DNA of 7,454 nucleotides from Lachnospiraceae bacterium UBA1066. Its GTDB lineage: Bacteria > Bacillota > Clostridia > Lachnospirales > Lachnospiraceae. The notes beneath the pieces are model-generated. The model saw only the letters and a program-made list of their open reading frames with translations, did not search any database and was not told where the DNA came from. The translations under genes and the position numbers were made by a program. Numbering within the stretch: the first letter of the stretch is position 1; each line of letters begins with the position of its first letter. Location: assembly GCA_002316215.1 (NCBI GenBank), contig DCDB01000075.1:1-7454 (forward strand), in the 5' to 3' direction. Below are positions 7,322-7,454 of the stretch, piece after piece.

Positions 7322-7454
7322 TTTCTCCCGGTTATTCTCAGTATCATCCTGTGCCGCAGATTTTTCATTCTCCCGGTTATCTCAGTATTCCCTGTTTTTC
7401 AGGTTTTTTATTCTCCCGGTTTTATCTCTGCTTCATCTGTTTTTTCAGGTTTTT
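7322..7454 (-). repeat. Degenerate ~45-bp tandem repeat upstream of pheS, continuing past the window edge
   Basis: Read on the minus strand, three units follow one another: 7454-7410, 7409-7367 and 7366-7322 (45, 43 and 45 bp). A partial fourth unit (7321-7295) runs into the pheS ribosome binding site. Each unit starts with an A-rich AAAAACCTGAAAA-like part and ends with ACCGGGAGAA. The plus-strand core TTCTCCCGGTT recurs at 7323-7333, 7368-7378 and 7411-7421. Units differ by single-base insertions and deletions. Translated, they give Lys/Glu/Pro-rich peptides. The outermost unit reads KPEKTDEAEIKPGE followed by TAA at 7410-7408, which could be the tail of an upstream minus-strand gene. The innermost stretch is open in the pheS frame for 29 codons but has no start codon. 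It may be a decayed coding repeat or a noncoding repeat; the sequence does not decide. Confidence 0.7.

Noticed and set aside
7295..7381. N-terminal extension of PheS in the same frame
   Set aside because: The frame is open for 29 codons but contains no ATG, GTG or TTG, and a strong AAGGAGG sits 5 nt before the ATG at 7294.
7295..7454. T-box leader for pheST
   Set aside because: Bacillota pheST operons often have one, but no TGGNACCGCG-type antiterminator sequence and no terminator hairpin occur in the 160 bp available on the minus strand. One lying further upstream cannot be excluded.
7322..7454. CRISPR array
   Set aside because: The entire ~45-bp units are related to each other, not just a repeat part. 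No unique spacers exist between the conserved cores, and unit lengths vary by indels.

Overview
The window reads as ordinary chromosomal housekeeping DNA from a low-to-mid GC Gram-positive-type bacterium (Bacillota). The evidence is the strong AGGAGG-like ribosome binding sites, a TTG start on aroA, the TyrA with a C-terminal ACT domain next to aroA, the Bacillus-like PheS cysteine/GWIEILG segment, and the compact pheST layout. A Negativicutes member (Dialister/Megasphaera type) is a guess from general sequence style, not a demonstrated placement. I found no phage, plasmid, CRISPR or defence genes, and no clear new system.

Layout. Left, plus strand: the 3' end of tyrA (prephenate dehydrogenase, ACT domain) stops at 358. 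A 125-bp gap with a promoter-like sequence follows, then aroA (EPSP synthase, 484-1920). aroA converges on the minus-strand genes at a long A/T-flanked hairpin (1941-1990) that can terminate transcription from both sides. Right, minus strand, in transcription order: pheS (7294-6266), pheT (6254-3834), a histidine-phosphatase (phosphoglycerate-mutase-like) gene (3780-3133) and queA (3080-2037). Gaps are 11, 53 and 52 bp, so one operon is plausible. The region upstream of pheS (7295-7454) holds a degenerate tandem repeat of about 45 bp that runs off the window edge.

How the genes relate. tyrA and aroA belong to the shikimate/aromatic amino acid pathway: AroA makes EPSP on the way to chorismate, and TyrA takes prephenate toward tyrosine. 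PheS and PheT form the heterotetrameric phenylalanyl-tRNA synthetase, which uses another end product of that pathway. QueA makes the epoxyqueuosine precursor of queuosine on tRNA. The phosphatase has no evident link to either theme.

The points most worth checking are the decayed repeat upstream of pheS, two short motifs in gaps that resemble dispersed intergenic repeats, and the enlarged, slightly atypical AroA.
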